Shown here: piece after piece, positions 20,015 to 32,300 of the stretch | Numbering within the stretch: position 1 is the stretch's first letter | Layout: the number at the start of each line of letters is the position of its first letter | From: Pseudogymnoascus destructans | Lineage: Eukaryota > Ascomycota > Leotiomycetes > Thelebolales > Thelebolaceae | Assembly: GCF_001641265.1 (NCBI RefSeq) | Contig: NW_020167550.1 | Span: 179,866 to 243,865 of the forward strand | Reading direction: 5' to 3' | DNA: 64,000 nucleotides | Notes under the pieces: generated by a model | What the model saw: the letters and a program-made list of their open reading frames with translations, nothing else | Databases searched by the model: none | What the model was told of the DNA's origin: nothing | Translations under genes and position numbers: made by a program

Positions 20015-23000
20015 CTAAGCATTGCTCGAGGTCGGGAAATGATTTGTAAGCTGCGACAATGGGGTCTCCGTTGGAGGGCCTGCGTCTACTCCTGCGCTTA
20101 TGGACATAGAAGCGGGCTCACCGTCATCGAAGAGATCGTATTCTTCGACGAAGCTTCCTAGAAGCATTTTGTTAACATCCCCCGAGCAGTGCTCGGAGTC
20201 AACAATGTCCCTACATAGGCAGTTAGTACCTATACCTCTACAACCACTACAAGGAGACACTTACGGAATTCCATAGTATACTAGATCGTCATCTAATCTC
20301 CGTAATCTGCTCGTCGCATTTGGGTCATGGCCGAATTGGATGAACTCTATGCTTACGGGGCAATGTTTTAGGTTACCAAATATTTTCTGTACTTGGTTGC
20401 CAAACTCGATGATCATAGTGTCGACTCCATTCTTGTCTTCCATGCCATCCCATCTGTAAGAACAATCAATGTGAGGTTTTTGCTCCAGCTCCCCCTTCTC
20501 TTCGCCTCTTGAAAGTATTCGTGGAAGATATCCCCAAGTGATCCCTTCATGTCGGTGTGCAAATGATCTCTTGGCTGTACTTTAGGATCATCTATAGCTT
20601 TTGTAAACTTAGATACGTCGTTGCTATTCTGAACTGAAATGTTTCAGAAAGTGAAAGAGAGGTCCATTCCATTGTCGTCTTGGCCCATCGCTTTTAGTAT
20701 GAGAGTCTCGAGTAGATACTTTGCATTATACCAATATTGACTCATTGACTCGGCATTATCTACTAAAAATTTCTTAGAAGTATTAGTTAGGTTTTGTTAT
20801 ATTACTTCTAGGACATGCAACTTACTATATCTCGATTACTAAAATATCTAGAAAGGAGATCATCTTTAGTAGTCTTTCTTCTAAATAGATGCACCTTTGG
20901 ACGGCTCTCGACTTCTTCGCGGGCTTGGAAGACATCCTGCGGCGGGTTGGTTCTCCGTTTCCGGCTTGTGGGACGTTGCTTAGTTGTAGCGAACGAGCCA
21001 CTTTGCATATATCGTGGGCTAAGAGGTGCTTCTACAACTTCTATAGCTGATATGTTCTCCGCTTGAATCCGGGAACTTCTTCGGTTCAATAGAGGCGGCT
21101 CTTCATTGACGTTCTGGGTTACCGGCTTATGAGACGATGGGACAATTATAGAAATTTCAGGATACTCTTCATCTCTTTGGATGTTGACATATGAATTACT
21201 CAATTCTGACTTGAGATACTCGGAGCGTCGGGCCGTCATCTTCAAAGGGGCTACAAGAAGTGCCGATTTTTGGGCTTGACGCTTATCAACAATTGTAGGG
21301 GATTCCTTTGGCATGGTGAGTTTATGGGTGGTGCTTGCCATTGCCTGCTTTGGGGGAGCTTCGTCAACCGCAAGAAGAGCCTCCATGGTAGTTTTTGGGA
21401 GCGCCCGGGTTTCGGTTTGCATCTGAGACTTGATATCATCCAGTTTTTTGCAAAAGCTCGGTTGCCTTGATTCGACAACCCGCGTCTCCTACAAACATCT
21501 CATTGTCAATAAGATCAAGTACGCTGCTGGTAATAGTGTCGGACTTGCGTAATACGCTTCGCAAATATGCATGCCAGCTTAGCACATCAGGGAGAACTTC
21601 TCTGCCGTTATGGAAATAGTCTAGGTTAGGGTAGGGTCCGGTGAGTTGTGCAGCCTGTTGTCCGATAATCTTGCGAATTGACCTCTGGCGTAACTCCGTA
21701 AATTGCCGTATGCCTTCGTGGCCCAGAACAACCCAGGTCGCAGCGATGGAAAAAACGCATCCTAAAGACCAGATATCGATCTTTTGCGAGACTGCTCCTT
21801 CCCTTGTTCCACTGCTGGAGTATCGGCGTTCCGGGGCACCTAGACCAGAATGTCAGAAGGCCGTGCCTTAGATCGGTATTATATTGATAATTACTTACTG
21901 TATGTCTCTGTGCCTCCAGCAACGACCTTCTTGGGATCTGTTTCCGTATTTTTCTTTTTCACAAACGTTGCAAATCCTGGGTCAGCTAATTTAAATTGAC
22001 CTTGAACAGTCAGAATATTATCCGGCTTAATTTTCGCGTGCCACCTAAAACCGTCCGTCAGCTTCATAAAATCATTAGCTGGATTAGTACTTACCCATTG
22101 AATCCTTGCGTTCGACCTTCTGTGTTGACCTTCAAGTGGTGTATGTGCTTAACTGCATCGGCTACATCAAACAGACACCCCCAAAAGGATTTGATCTCAC
22201 TTTGGAAGACCGGTGGAACAAACTCCATAAAATATTCATCTACATCGTGATCTCCATATTCCAAAATGATGTTTGAGATATTTGCCTTTATGGTCCCGGT
22301 TTCTGATGTCCCACCGCGAGTGATGACCAGATGATTGGCGAACTTCAACATGCTCGTAATCGCCCAACTACTGTATCATGCCTGGATGGTCACAAAGAGC
22401 TAGAAATGCTTCTTTTTCGTTTTCGAAAAGATCTCGTTTACCTTCGTCAAAGGTTTTTATAGCGAAGTGATACCGCTATAGTCCGGTTATTACCAACACA
22501 TTCTCATTCCCACTGTTGTGCTTCTGCAGCTGAAGATGGGAACCAACTTACCTGGCCAATGTCATTATTCGGGTCATTGTAGTCGCCATCTTTCGCAACA
22601 GCTCGAGCAAGATTAGGACCTACAAACTCCTCGAGGACTTCAATTTGCCAGAGTTGGGCGGTAGCACCCTTCTCATTGATTTTCTCCTTTTTGTAGAATG
22701 GCAAAATATGTTCTACAACCAATTTGCGTCCCCTTCTCAACTCAAATGTAGTTGGGCAAAACTGCCACTGCATGTTGTTGAAGCCGTTTGCCAATGAGTT
22801 GGGGTCGCTTGTACCCATGGTTGCAGCCTTCTCTTGGAAGATGTTTGTCGCAAATGTCTTGTTTCCAGAATTCGTCGATTAGATGGCCATGGTCAAGTTC
22901 GACCACTATACAGAAAACAAGAAGGTACCCATTGTGTCTATCAGACAATACTTCCCGCGCGATTGGGAGAACGGGCCTATGATGGCTGCGTTTGCGGTAT

Positions 23001-23182
23001 GCGAATTCGAGGAGATGGCTAGCCTGGGATCTACCGTCTGTTCCATTGCTCTCTAGCCAAAGCTTGAGCTTCTTCACCAGAACATAGTTTCTCCCACAGG
23101 CAGCCTTCTGGGTATATTTCTTCCGGGCAGCTCTGAACTCGGCTATGGCTGAGTTGTGGTCGAGGGGAGGATTGTCCATCAT
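20015..23182 (-). pseudogene. Pseudokinase-VWA domain protein, multiply broken
   Basis: Minus strand from the ATG at 23182. An N-terminal region (SHLLEFAYRKRS, GHLIDEFWKQ) is followed after a frame break near 22810 by LVVEHILPFYKKEK. A kinase N-lobe resumes after an intron (YHFAIKTFDEGKRD), then a TAG at 22368-22370 replaces Tyr in GMIQ(Y)LGDYEH, and a further shift leads to NIILEYGDHDVDEYF. The catalytic loop reads WHAKIKPDNIL, so the catalytic Asp of HRD is Lys; the metal loop is LADPGFA. PER and DIWSLG motifs follow. A disordered basic linker leads through an intron at about 20780-20840 to a VWA-like domain (KFLVDNAESM, LTLIVLTDG), with a TGA at 20644-20646 and a small deletion near 20445. 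The last intron (20264-20211) is intact. Kinase-VWA proteins of this kind occur in fungal accessory genomes; this copy is dead. Confidence 0.68.
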
Positions 23183-23696
23183 CGTGGGCTCGGGGTAGAG
23201 AATTCAAGGGTAGGATTTGAGGGCAGACGGTCGGCAGCTTGGACTCGAAAATGCTGCGACTACGAACCCAATGTAACAGCATGCAGTCGCATATGCAACA
23301 GGATGTAGTTATATCAGTTTTGCGCGGAATAGAGAATTCGAGGCTGGGACTTGCGCGCGCAGGCAGCCGGCGACTTGGACTCGGTGATGCAACAGGCGGC
23401 TGCAGTTAGAGTACATGAGTCTCGTATGCGGGTGTATGATTGTCGCATTCAGGAGCGGCTCATCGGCGAAATATCTTGAAACAAGTCTCCCCCGATAAAG
23501 AGATGACAGATGGAAAGAGAAAGGAGTGAGGCCGGCAGAACACGGCGATATTCCTTCAGCTGCGGCGGCTGGAGGGAGGCCTGCACGGCGTGGTGCAGGC
23601 CACAGCCTTTGCTACTGTCACACACATACGTGCATTCTATTAAGTCTGCCTTCATGTTAGCCAATCTGTTACATAGTTCGATCAAGATAGAATGGT

Positions 23697-23902
23697 TGGT
23701 ACTGTATCAGACAGGGTCACGTGAATGTAGTGTGGGAAGCGTGAGAAGCACGCTAATCCGGTATTGTTGTAATAGTCACATGATCTCACGTGATCCCCGT
23801 ACGGATTATCTGTTGTAATATGTCACATGATCTCAGCACCACTTCCCCGCAATTTCAGGCAGCAATAGATAGACAGGAATACAATACACAGATTACTCAA
23901 CA
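23697..23902 (+). repeat. Probable Copia 5' LTR
   Basis: The right end is well placed: the sequence ends ...CTCAACA at 23902, directly before a tRNA primer site. The left end is uncertain; TG starts are possible at about 23697 or 23811. Two related copies of TTGTAATA(T)GTCACATGATCTCA lie inside. No 3' LTR is present because the element is truncated. Confidence 0.5.
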
Positions 23903-23914
23903 GTTATGAGCCCG
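23903..23914 (+). promoter_or_regulatory. Primer binding site, initiator-Met tRNA half-molecule type
   Basis: GTTATGAGCCCG directly after the LTR end is complementary to the anticodon stem-loop of initiator tRNA-Met. Internal half-tRNA priming is known for Copia-group elements. Confidence 0.6.
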
Positions 23915-23997
23915 GAGCAACTCCAAGACGCATTTTGAAGCCTATAGAAACCCGTACGGACCTAATACCCCTCCTAGGAGTCGAAAAAACCATCATT

Positions 23998-26900
23998 ATG
24001 GCGACCCTACAGAAGGCGGGGGTGGTCCTCACAAGCCCTAGAGACTGGGACGAGTGGATAGAGACTATCAAAACTGCTTCAATGAAGGCAGGAGTATGGG
24101 GGTATATCGATCCATCAATCGAGGACCCTCCTACACTCCTACAGCCCGTTCGACCTATTTCTGAGTTCGTACGGAGTGCCACGCAAGCTGGTGGTGGTGT
24201 TACTGCTCAAACAAGACCTGGAGTGTCAACAAGAGCTTCAGGTAGCCAGACCATCCAACCTTCAGTAGAAGGCCAACAGCAATTAACGCCAATTATGTAC
24301 GCATCTCTTACAGAAGATCAGAAGGAACAGCTTCGAAACCTACAAGCTGATTTCCAATATGAGCGCAAGGTGTGGGAAAAGCAGGAGGAAGCAATTCAGG
24401 GGCTTCGCTCTAAGATGCAAGAAACCATCAAACGCGACTTCCTACCCTATACCTACAATTGCGATACTCCGTACGATATGCTTAGAAAGCTACGAGACCG
24501 ATTCGCACCTACTCAAAGAGCTAGAATCGGAGAATGGAGACTAGAATGGCAAAAGGCTGCGAAAATGCAAAGAGGCAAGGACCTTGAAGACTGGCTCCTA
24601 AACTGGGAGAATCTATACACTCAAGGCCGTACGCTACAGGCAACAGAGGTTATCAACCCTCACGACGCTATCTATACCTTTCTTGATGCAATAGGACCTT
24701 GCGAATTCCGAGGACCATGGAAACACAAGCTAGAGAAGCAGACAAAGTCGTACGAATTTGAGGAGGTCCTACGACACTATAGAACCAACCGTAGGCAAGA
24801 GAAATTCACCCAGAAACCTAGGGGGGAACATGGAGTTTTCGCACTACAAGAGGATGACAATAGCGACCTACAGCCAACGCTCCAAGGCCGTACGAACAAC
24901 CTACAACAAGGTCAGCAAGGTCAGAGAGGCAGAAAACAGAAAAATCAGGCTCGACTAGACTGCCCTTGCGGAACAACACACAAGTGGCGGGACTGCCTCT
25001 ATGTGATGAAGTCAAAGCGTACGAGGCAATGGCGCCCAAATAAAGAGATTGAAGCTAAAGTAGAGGCCTATATAAGTGACAAACCAGGATTCCAGTACGT
25101 TATCCAAAAGGCAGAAGAACAGAACAATTTCAACAACCCGAATGGAGTACAATCCCGTACGAATACAGATCCACCTATGTCTTTCACTACAGTCTTCCAA
25201 GTCTCCCAAGGACTAAAGCCGAAAACCTCAGCCTATGAGCTCTCTAAAAGCATAATTCTCGACTCTGGAGCTACAATTCACGTCTGCAACGACCGTACGA
25301 GGTTCTACAATATCCAAGAATGTCAAGATAATAGCTACCTCTTAGCTGGAGACCAAAGGGTGAAGATTGAAGTGTTTGGGTCTGTAGATATTACAGTCCA
25401 AAACGGGGAGGATAAGAAGTCTCTACGGACTATCACCCTTACAGATACAGCTCTCGTTTCATCCTTCCACACTTCAGTCGCTTCTCTTAGACGATTCATC
25501 CAAAAGGGAGTTCATTGGAATACCGCCGCACAAGGACTTACGTACGGAGATCAACCGTTCTGCAACACTCCAATGCTTCATGGACAATGGGTTCTTGAAT
25601 ACATCAAAAATGAGCCTACCCGAGCTGTTTATAGCACTCAGGATCAACAGGACAACGTTGTCCTATCTTCGTACGGACCTCGTAAGGACCTAAAAGGCAC
25701 TGCAAAGGAATGGCATAACCGCATGGGACACCTAAACCAAAACGCCATTAGAAAACTCCAAGAGAAGACCGCCAGAGTTATCGTCACAGACCTAGACTCG
25801 TACGATACTCAGTGCGAAGTATGCCGACTTACGCATGCTACAAGGCAGATTTCTAGAAGATCTACACCACGCTCAAAAGTGCCATATGAGAAGGTCCACC
25901 TTGACCTAATCCAAATGCCAGAGGCGTACGATGGCAGCACACAAGCCTTACACTTCCTATGTGATAATTGCCGCATGAACCACGTCTATACTATAAAGGA
26001 TAAAACACAAGGAACGCTCCTACAGACGATTAAGGACTTTGTGAGCTACGTACGGAGAAGATGGGGGTTCCAAATCCGCATATTCCACCTAGATGGTGAA
26101 GCCTCACTTGGAAATGAATGGGAGGGTTGGATTAAGGACGAAGGATATGAAATCCACATCTCTCCACCCTATACAGCAGAGCCGAACGGAGGAATAGAGA
26201 GGTCAGGCCGTACGATAATCACACGATCACGCGCACTTAAAGAATCAGCCAACTTACCAGAAGGAATGTGGCCTGAGATTTTCAAAACAGCAGGGTACCT
26301 CATAAACCGCTCACCATCATCAGTCATAAACGATGAGACCCCGTATGGACTTCTACTCCAGTCCTTACCTACAGAGAGCCAAAAGCCAGAGCTACTTAAG
26401 CCATTACTCTCTCATATTTGCGCTTATGGCTGTAGAGCCTATGCCCTTATTCTAAACAAGCCAAAGCTTGAGAGGATACAGAGGAACGCCCAAATAGGCT
26501 ACCTAGTTGGCTATAACTCTACAAACATATTCCGCATTTGGGTTCCGCAACTTAAAAGGGTTATAGTTACAAGAGACATTACCTTTGATGAGACAAAGGC
26601 TTATGACCCTTCGTACGAGGCTCAGCTTGTCCAAACAGAGCTCGAAAAGACAGTTCAGGTCATTGAAATACCAGATATTCAAGATCAAGAAGATGAGGAG
26701 TTTGAGGGGGAACAGCAGCCTCAGAACGGGACAACAATTCTGTACGAATCAGAGGCAACAAACACCTCCTCTCCTCAAGAAGAGCCGCCTACTCAGAAGG
26801 ACCACGGAGCTACAGAGCTACAGGAACAACTTCAAACACCTGAAATGACACCGGAACGCCCTGAGGACACTGTACGAAGACACGACGTCTACCTAGCTAC

Positions 26901-27443
26901 AATAGCGATACCAGAAGCAAAGCTAAGCTTACACCAAGCTTTCCTAGTAGGAACGGAGTTCAATCGACAGAGCATACACCGTACGGACCTACCAGCTGCT
27001 CCAAAGTTCTGGAATCAACTCCAAACTCATCCACATCGAATAGGATTCCAAGCTGCAGCTGCAAAGGAAATAGGAGACCTTCGAAAGCAAGGAACGTTTA
27101 CATCTGTCAACGACAGCTCCGTACGGAACTTTGTGATACCCCTTATGTGGGTTTTCACATACAAATTCAATGACAATGGCTACCTTCTTAAATATAAGGC
27201 TAGACTTGTTGTAAGAGGCGACCTACAACGCTATTCTATCCATGATGAGACGTACGCAGCTACGCTTGCTTCAAAAACCTTCCGAGCCTTAATGGCAATC
27301 ACAGCCTACTTTGATTTGGATACACAACAATTAGATGCTATAAACGCATTCACAAACAGCCGTATTGACGAGGAGGTCTACGTACGGTGTGCAGACGGCT
27401 ACCAGGAGCAAGGAAAATGCTGGAAACTTAACAGGGCACTCTA
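23998..27443 (+). pseudogene. Copia gag-pol polyprotein, truncated in reverse transcriptase
   Basis: The first in-frame ATG is at 23998 (MATLQKAGVVLTSPRDWDEW). Gag is followed by a Cys/His segment (CPCGTTHKWRDC) in place of a classical CCHC knuckle, the protease (SIILDSGATIHVCND), GAG-pre-integrase (WHNRMGHLNQNAIRKL), the integrase zinc region (CEVCRLTHATR) and the integrase core (VHLDLIQM, FHLDGEASLGNEW, YTAEPNGGIERSGRT). Order protease-integrase-RT is diagnostic of Copia. Reverse transcriptase starts (VIPLMWVFTYKFN, YKARLVVRGDLQ, LDAINAFTNSRIDEEVYV) but stops just after LNRALY, where the next element begins. No stops occur before the truncation, so the break is recent or the frame was well kept. 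Confidence 0.88.
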
Positions 27444-27670
27444 TGTTACGATATCAAGTGCGCCTTGCAGCTCGAGTGGGGGTTCAGGGGTGTGGGGAGC
27501 TTTCCAGGGTTGGAGCGAAGTTTTCAGTTGTGGAGTGAATTCTCAGAACTGGTCTCGCTAAAGAGAATTCACTCCACAATAGCTGTATATAGATCGAGCC
27601 ACTGCTCGAGTGCTTCTCTTCTCTTTCCTTTCTTCTCTAGATTGAGTTTAATTCATAATACCCAACTGGC
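27444..27670 (+). repeat. Ty3 element 1, 5' LTR (approximate right end)
   Basis: Begins TGTTACGATATC directly at the Copia break and runs to about AATTCA; the primer region CTGGCGCCC lies at about 27664-27672. The right limit cannot be fixed because the matching 3' LTR is lost. Confidence 0.5.
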
Positions 27671-28048
27671 GCCCTATGCCTTGGTGAACCGTGACATAAA
27701 ACTCAATCTCTCTTATACCTCTTTTCCTGCTCTTTGAGCTGAACCCTTTTCTGAAATCGAAATCGAAATCCACTCTTTGAAAACCCCAGAACCAGAAACC
27801 TTATCCTGAAGTCGATTCCAGGACGATCTCGAGGCAACCTCTCAAAGTTGGCTTTCGACAGTCAGCTCGACACACACACACCACCTTCGCAAGTCAGACC
27901 TTTTACAACGCTCCCTCGACAAGGATATAACTGTGAGGGAAGTGCACTCCTCTCGAGTGGCTCCTACAGCCAACAACTGCACAATAGGGCCTTTGGCAAT
28001 ATGTGTCTGACTTGACGATATAAACCGAAATTGAAATAGCAACTCGCT

Positions 28049-29365
28049 ATGGCTTATACAGCTGAAGAAAAAGCTGCAATGGCAGCTCGAAATGATCCAG
28101 AACAAGACCAGGAATCCCTGGCAGAAGGAGCATCAATTCCAAGCTCTGCAAACCAAACCAATGAACTTCATGATCCTAATTTCAAATCCGAAACCTTCCT
28201 TCACACTCTGGGCAAAACAGCTCAAGAGAGACATGAATCTATACTTGCAAATCGACATGAAAAGGCTGAATGGAATGTTGAAACCTTTGACGAATTCCAG
28301 AAACTATCTGTCGCCAACCAGAAAATGGCATGGACTTTGCACAAGAACATTCTTCGGGACTATTTGGCCCTAGCAGAGGACTCAAATTCGATACTGGCTG
28401 AAAAGGATGATGCCATTCTCCAGTTACAGGAACTGATCCAGAGCAACGAGCAACAAATCACAGAGCAACAAACAATTCAGAAATATCTTGAAAAGCAAAC
28501 CCAACAAGCTCTGAAGAATAAACCAGGACACCACTCTCACAGTCGACTGTCAGCTCGGATTCCAGACCCTCCAATCCTCACAGATGGGATAGAGCCAGCA
28601 TTTGAAGACTGGGTTGTGAAAATTCGCCTCAAGCTCGAAGCCAACATTGATCATTTTCCAACACAGACTTTACAAATGAGCTACATTCAGAGTCAACTGG
28701 GAGGACTGGCAGTTCGACATGTCAATCCAAGGCTTCGACCAAAGTCTACAAACAAATTGCAGACAGCAGAAGAAATTCTCGAACTTTTGGAAAAAGTCTT
28801 CAGTGATCCCGATCGAAGGCACACAGCTCAAACTGAGTATCGAAAGCTGTATCAGAGAAACAACACCTTTGCAGTGTTCTGGGCTGAGTTCCAAAGGCTC
28901 ACGACAGAGCTTGATTACTCTGAAGAAACTTTGCTGGATGACTTGCGCTTCAAAGTCAACCAACAGATGCAGAAAGCCTTAGTGGCTGAAGTTGGAGCTA
29001 CTACACTTCACGAGTTTGCAAAGAAATGCATGCTCATCGACCAGAACATTCAGCGGATCAAGGAACAAGAAGACAAAAGGAAGCCAAAGTCATTTTCGAA
29101 CAACATGGGCCAAACTCAAAATCAGGGCGAGGCACTTCGAACTTCAATCCCTCAACCTACAATGGATTCCAACATGCAAAACAAGACGCAGAAGCTGTAT
29201 CGACCACCGCATCAAGATCCAGCAAAAGAAATGCTCATGAAACTTGGGAAATGCTTCATATGCCGACAAAATGGACATCGAGCTCGAGACTGTCCCCAGA
29301 AGCTCAAAGCTCAAGTGAATGAGGTATCTACAGCTGAGTCTATCATCGATTCGGAAAACGAATAG
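28049..29365 (+). CDS. Ty3 element 1 Gag
   Basis: Intact 438-aa frame from ATG 28049. An N-terminal helical region with a long Gln-rich coiled coil (about residues 110-155) is followed by the retrotransposon-gag domain (FEDWVVKIRLKLEANIDHF; NNTFAVFWAEFQRLT) and a single CCHC zinc knuckle near the C-terminus (CFICRQNGHRARDC). It would form the particle and bind element RNA in the cytoplasm. It is the only intact gene of this element. Confidence 0.85.
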   Translation: MAYTAEEKAAMAARNDPEQDQESLAEGASIPSSANQTNELHDPNFKSETFLHTLGKTAQERHESILANRHEKAEWNVETFDEFQKLSVANQKMAWTLHKNILRDYLALAEDSNSILAEKDDAILQLQELIQSNEQQITEQQTIQKYLEKQTQQALKNKPGHHSHSRLSARIPDPPILTDGIEPAFEDWVVKIRLKLEANIDHFPTQTLQMSYIQSQLGGLAVRHVNPRLRPKSTNKLQTAEEILELLEKVFSDPDRRHTAQTEYRKLYQRNNTFAVFWAEFQRLTTELDYSEETLLDDLRFKVNQQMQKALVAEVGATTLHEFAKKCMLIDQNIQRIKEQEDKRKPKSFSNNMGQTQNQGEALRTSIPQPTMDSNMQNKTQKLYRPPHQDPAKEMLMKLGKCFICRQNGHRARDCPQKLKAQVNEVSTAESIIDSENE

Positions 29366-32300
29366 CCTCTAGACAAGTCATCACTAGAGGCAGTGCAGCC
29401 AGAATTGCAGCTTCTTTCTCGAGATCCAGTTTTGATCCGGACACCCCTTTCTTAGCTACTTGTAGAATAGGAAAATACAAAGCTATTGTCCATGCATTGA
29501 TCAATACTGGTGCCACAGGTGGAAACTTCATTAATGCTGCTGATGCAGAAAGAATATGTGAAATCGAAGGGATAGCCCCAGTCGAACTTGTGAAGCCAAA
29601 ACAAGTTGAAGGATTCAATGGAGAGGCTGCCCCTGCTATCACACATGCTATATATCCTCGACTACAAGTGGGAGAGCATGTGGAAAGCCTATGTCCATTA
29701 TTCATTACTTCGCTGGGAAAACATTCCATCATTCTCGGGAAAGCTTGGATGAAGCAACATGGAGTTGTTCTCGATATGATCAATGATCAAGTCCTCTTCA
29801 CTGGAGATTATTGCAACCATTCTATACCAGATCGAGCCCTCGAAACAGAGCCTATATCTAAAAGCGAAAGACAAAGGCCAAAGAAGAAAGCCAAAGAAAT
29901 GCCTCCTCCGGAACCTGCTCCGAAAGTGGAAAAACCAAAACCTTGCACCATAGCAATGATTGGCGCAGCACCATTTCGAATGCTCATGAAGCAAAGAGGA
30001 GCTCAAGTCTTTGCTATATCAATGAAGGACATAATCGAGCACAAGAACAAGACCAAAACTGAAGAAATTGACTCTCGACTGATCCTTCCGAAGGAATTTC
30101 ATGAATTTTTGGATGTTTTTTCAAAAATGGCAGCAGACAAGCTACCTCCCCATCGACCTTCAGACCATCATATTGAACTCGAAGGTGATGCAAAGCTGGG
30201 ATATGCACCACTCTGGAATATGTCAAAGGAAGAACTTGATTTGGTCGAAGAATATGTCTTCGAGCACTTGCCAAAAGGGTTCATTGAAGCAAGCAAAGCC
30301 CCATACTCTTCACCCATTATGTTTGTGAGAAAGCCAGGTGGTGGTCTTCGATTCTGTGTTGACTACAGGAAGCTAAATGCCATAACGAAAAAGGATCGAT
30401 ATCCCATACCACTCATTGATGAAACGCTGGCCCAAGTCATAGGAGCAAAATATCTCACCAAACTGGACATTCGACATGCCTTCAATCGAATTCGAATGCA
30501 GACAGAAGAAGATGAAGACCTCACTACATTCAGAACTCGATTTGGATCCTACAAATACAAGGTCATGCCCTTCGGACTCACAAATGGTCCAGCAACATTC
30601 CAGAGGTACATGAATGAAAATTACCTCAACCAATTCGTCACCGCATACATGGATGACATTCTTATCTACAGTGCTACTCGAGCGGAGCATACAGAGCACA
30701 TAAGGAAAGTCCTACAGAAGCTTCGAGAAGCTGGACTGCAAGCAGATATCTCAAAATGTGAGTTTTTAGTCCAAGAAACCAAATTCCTAGGACTCATCGT
30801 GGGAGTCAATGGCATTCGCATGGACCTGCAAAGGTTTCTACTATATTGGAATGGCAAACTCCAAAATCGCTCAGGGATATGCAAGCTTTCATTGGATTCT
30901 GCAATTTCTATCGAAGGTTCATCCGAAATTACTCCAGCATCATGAGGCCACAAGACTCCTGATGAGATGAAGTCTGAGGAATCTGCTTCGACATAGGCTG
31001 TCTTGTTTCTATCGAAATGCCTCAGACAGGAGCTTCTGTGACTGTTTGTTTCAACAGCTCGAATGCAGTTTGGCATGCATGAGTCCATTCGAATATCTGA
31101 TCCTTTCTGGTAAGGTTCACCAATCACAAAAAGATGATCAAGGGGTTCTACATCCAGTGGCATACTTCTCGAAAAAGCTAGCACCTGCAGAATGCAATTA
31201 CGAGATATATGACAAGGAATTGCTTGCAATCATCAGATGTTTCGAAGCATGGAGACCAGAACTTGAAGGGACAGATTTTCCAGTCCAAGTCTTGTCTGAT
31301 CACAAAAGCTTGGAATACTTCATGTCCACCAAGAAGCTGACAAGAAGACAAGCTCGATGGGCTGAATTCCTCTCTTGATACAACTTCCAGATCATCTATA
31401 GGCCTGGGGAGCAAAATGGAAAAGCAGATGCTTTGACTCGAAGGCCTGGTGACAGACCAGAAGGCAATGATGAGGATGATCGACAAAAGCAACAGCTTCA
31501 GGTGTTGCTACCACCTTCGAGGCTACATCCAGACATTCAGAAACTCAAAGAACAAGGCCAAACAGCTCAGCTAGCTCCAGTGGAAACTCATATCAGAGAA
31601 ATGACAATTCTTGAGAAAATCCAAAAGTCTCAACTGGAAGACAAATTCTGCAAGGCTACACTACAGAAGCTTGAGAATGGTGATCGAACAAGCAAAGAGG
31701 TTGCATTGGCTTATTGCGAACTCAAAAACGGCATGCTAGAATATCAAAATCGAGTTTGGGTGCCAGAAACCATTCAGGTGGACTTGTTGAGAGAAGTTCA
31801 TGAACAACCTTCTATGGGACATCCAGGAGCTGGAAAGATGCAGCGAGTCATGAAACAGCACTATTACTGGCCAAACATGGACAAAACAATAATTCGATAT
31901 ATCAAAAACTGCCATAGTTGTCGAAGATCGAAACCATCTCGAGATTCCTACAATGGACTTCTACAACCAATCCCTATTGACAGTCGACCATGGATGGATA
32001 TACCAATGGATTTCGTGACAGGATTATCACTCTGTGAAGGGAACAATGCTATCTTGGTTGTTGCATGCAGGTTGACGAAAGAAAGACATTTCATTCCGTG
32101 TTTCGCTGGGCAAGAAGGGACTACTGCAGAAGCTACAACACAGCTCTTACTTTGACATGTATGGAAGCACCATGGTCTACCAAACTCGATAATATCAGAC
32201 AGAGGTCCTCAGTTCATTGCAGAAGTCTGGAGTTTGCTCTGCAAAATTTGGAAAATTTCAGCCAAACTTTCAACTGCCTTCCACCCAGAAACAGATGGAC

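Larger units (their letters stand above)
23697..27443 (+). mobile_element. Copia-group LTR retrotransposon, 3'-truncated
   Basis: LTR, primer site, and a single long gag-pol frame are present as far as the start of reverse transcriptase. The element ends at 27443/27444 where a Ty3 LTR begins. The rest of reverse transcriptase, RNase H and the 3' LTR are absent. The whole coding stretch carries a phased series of CGTACG hexamers (see findings). Confidence 0.85.
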
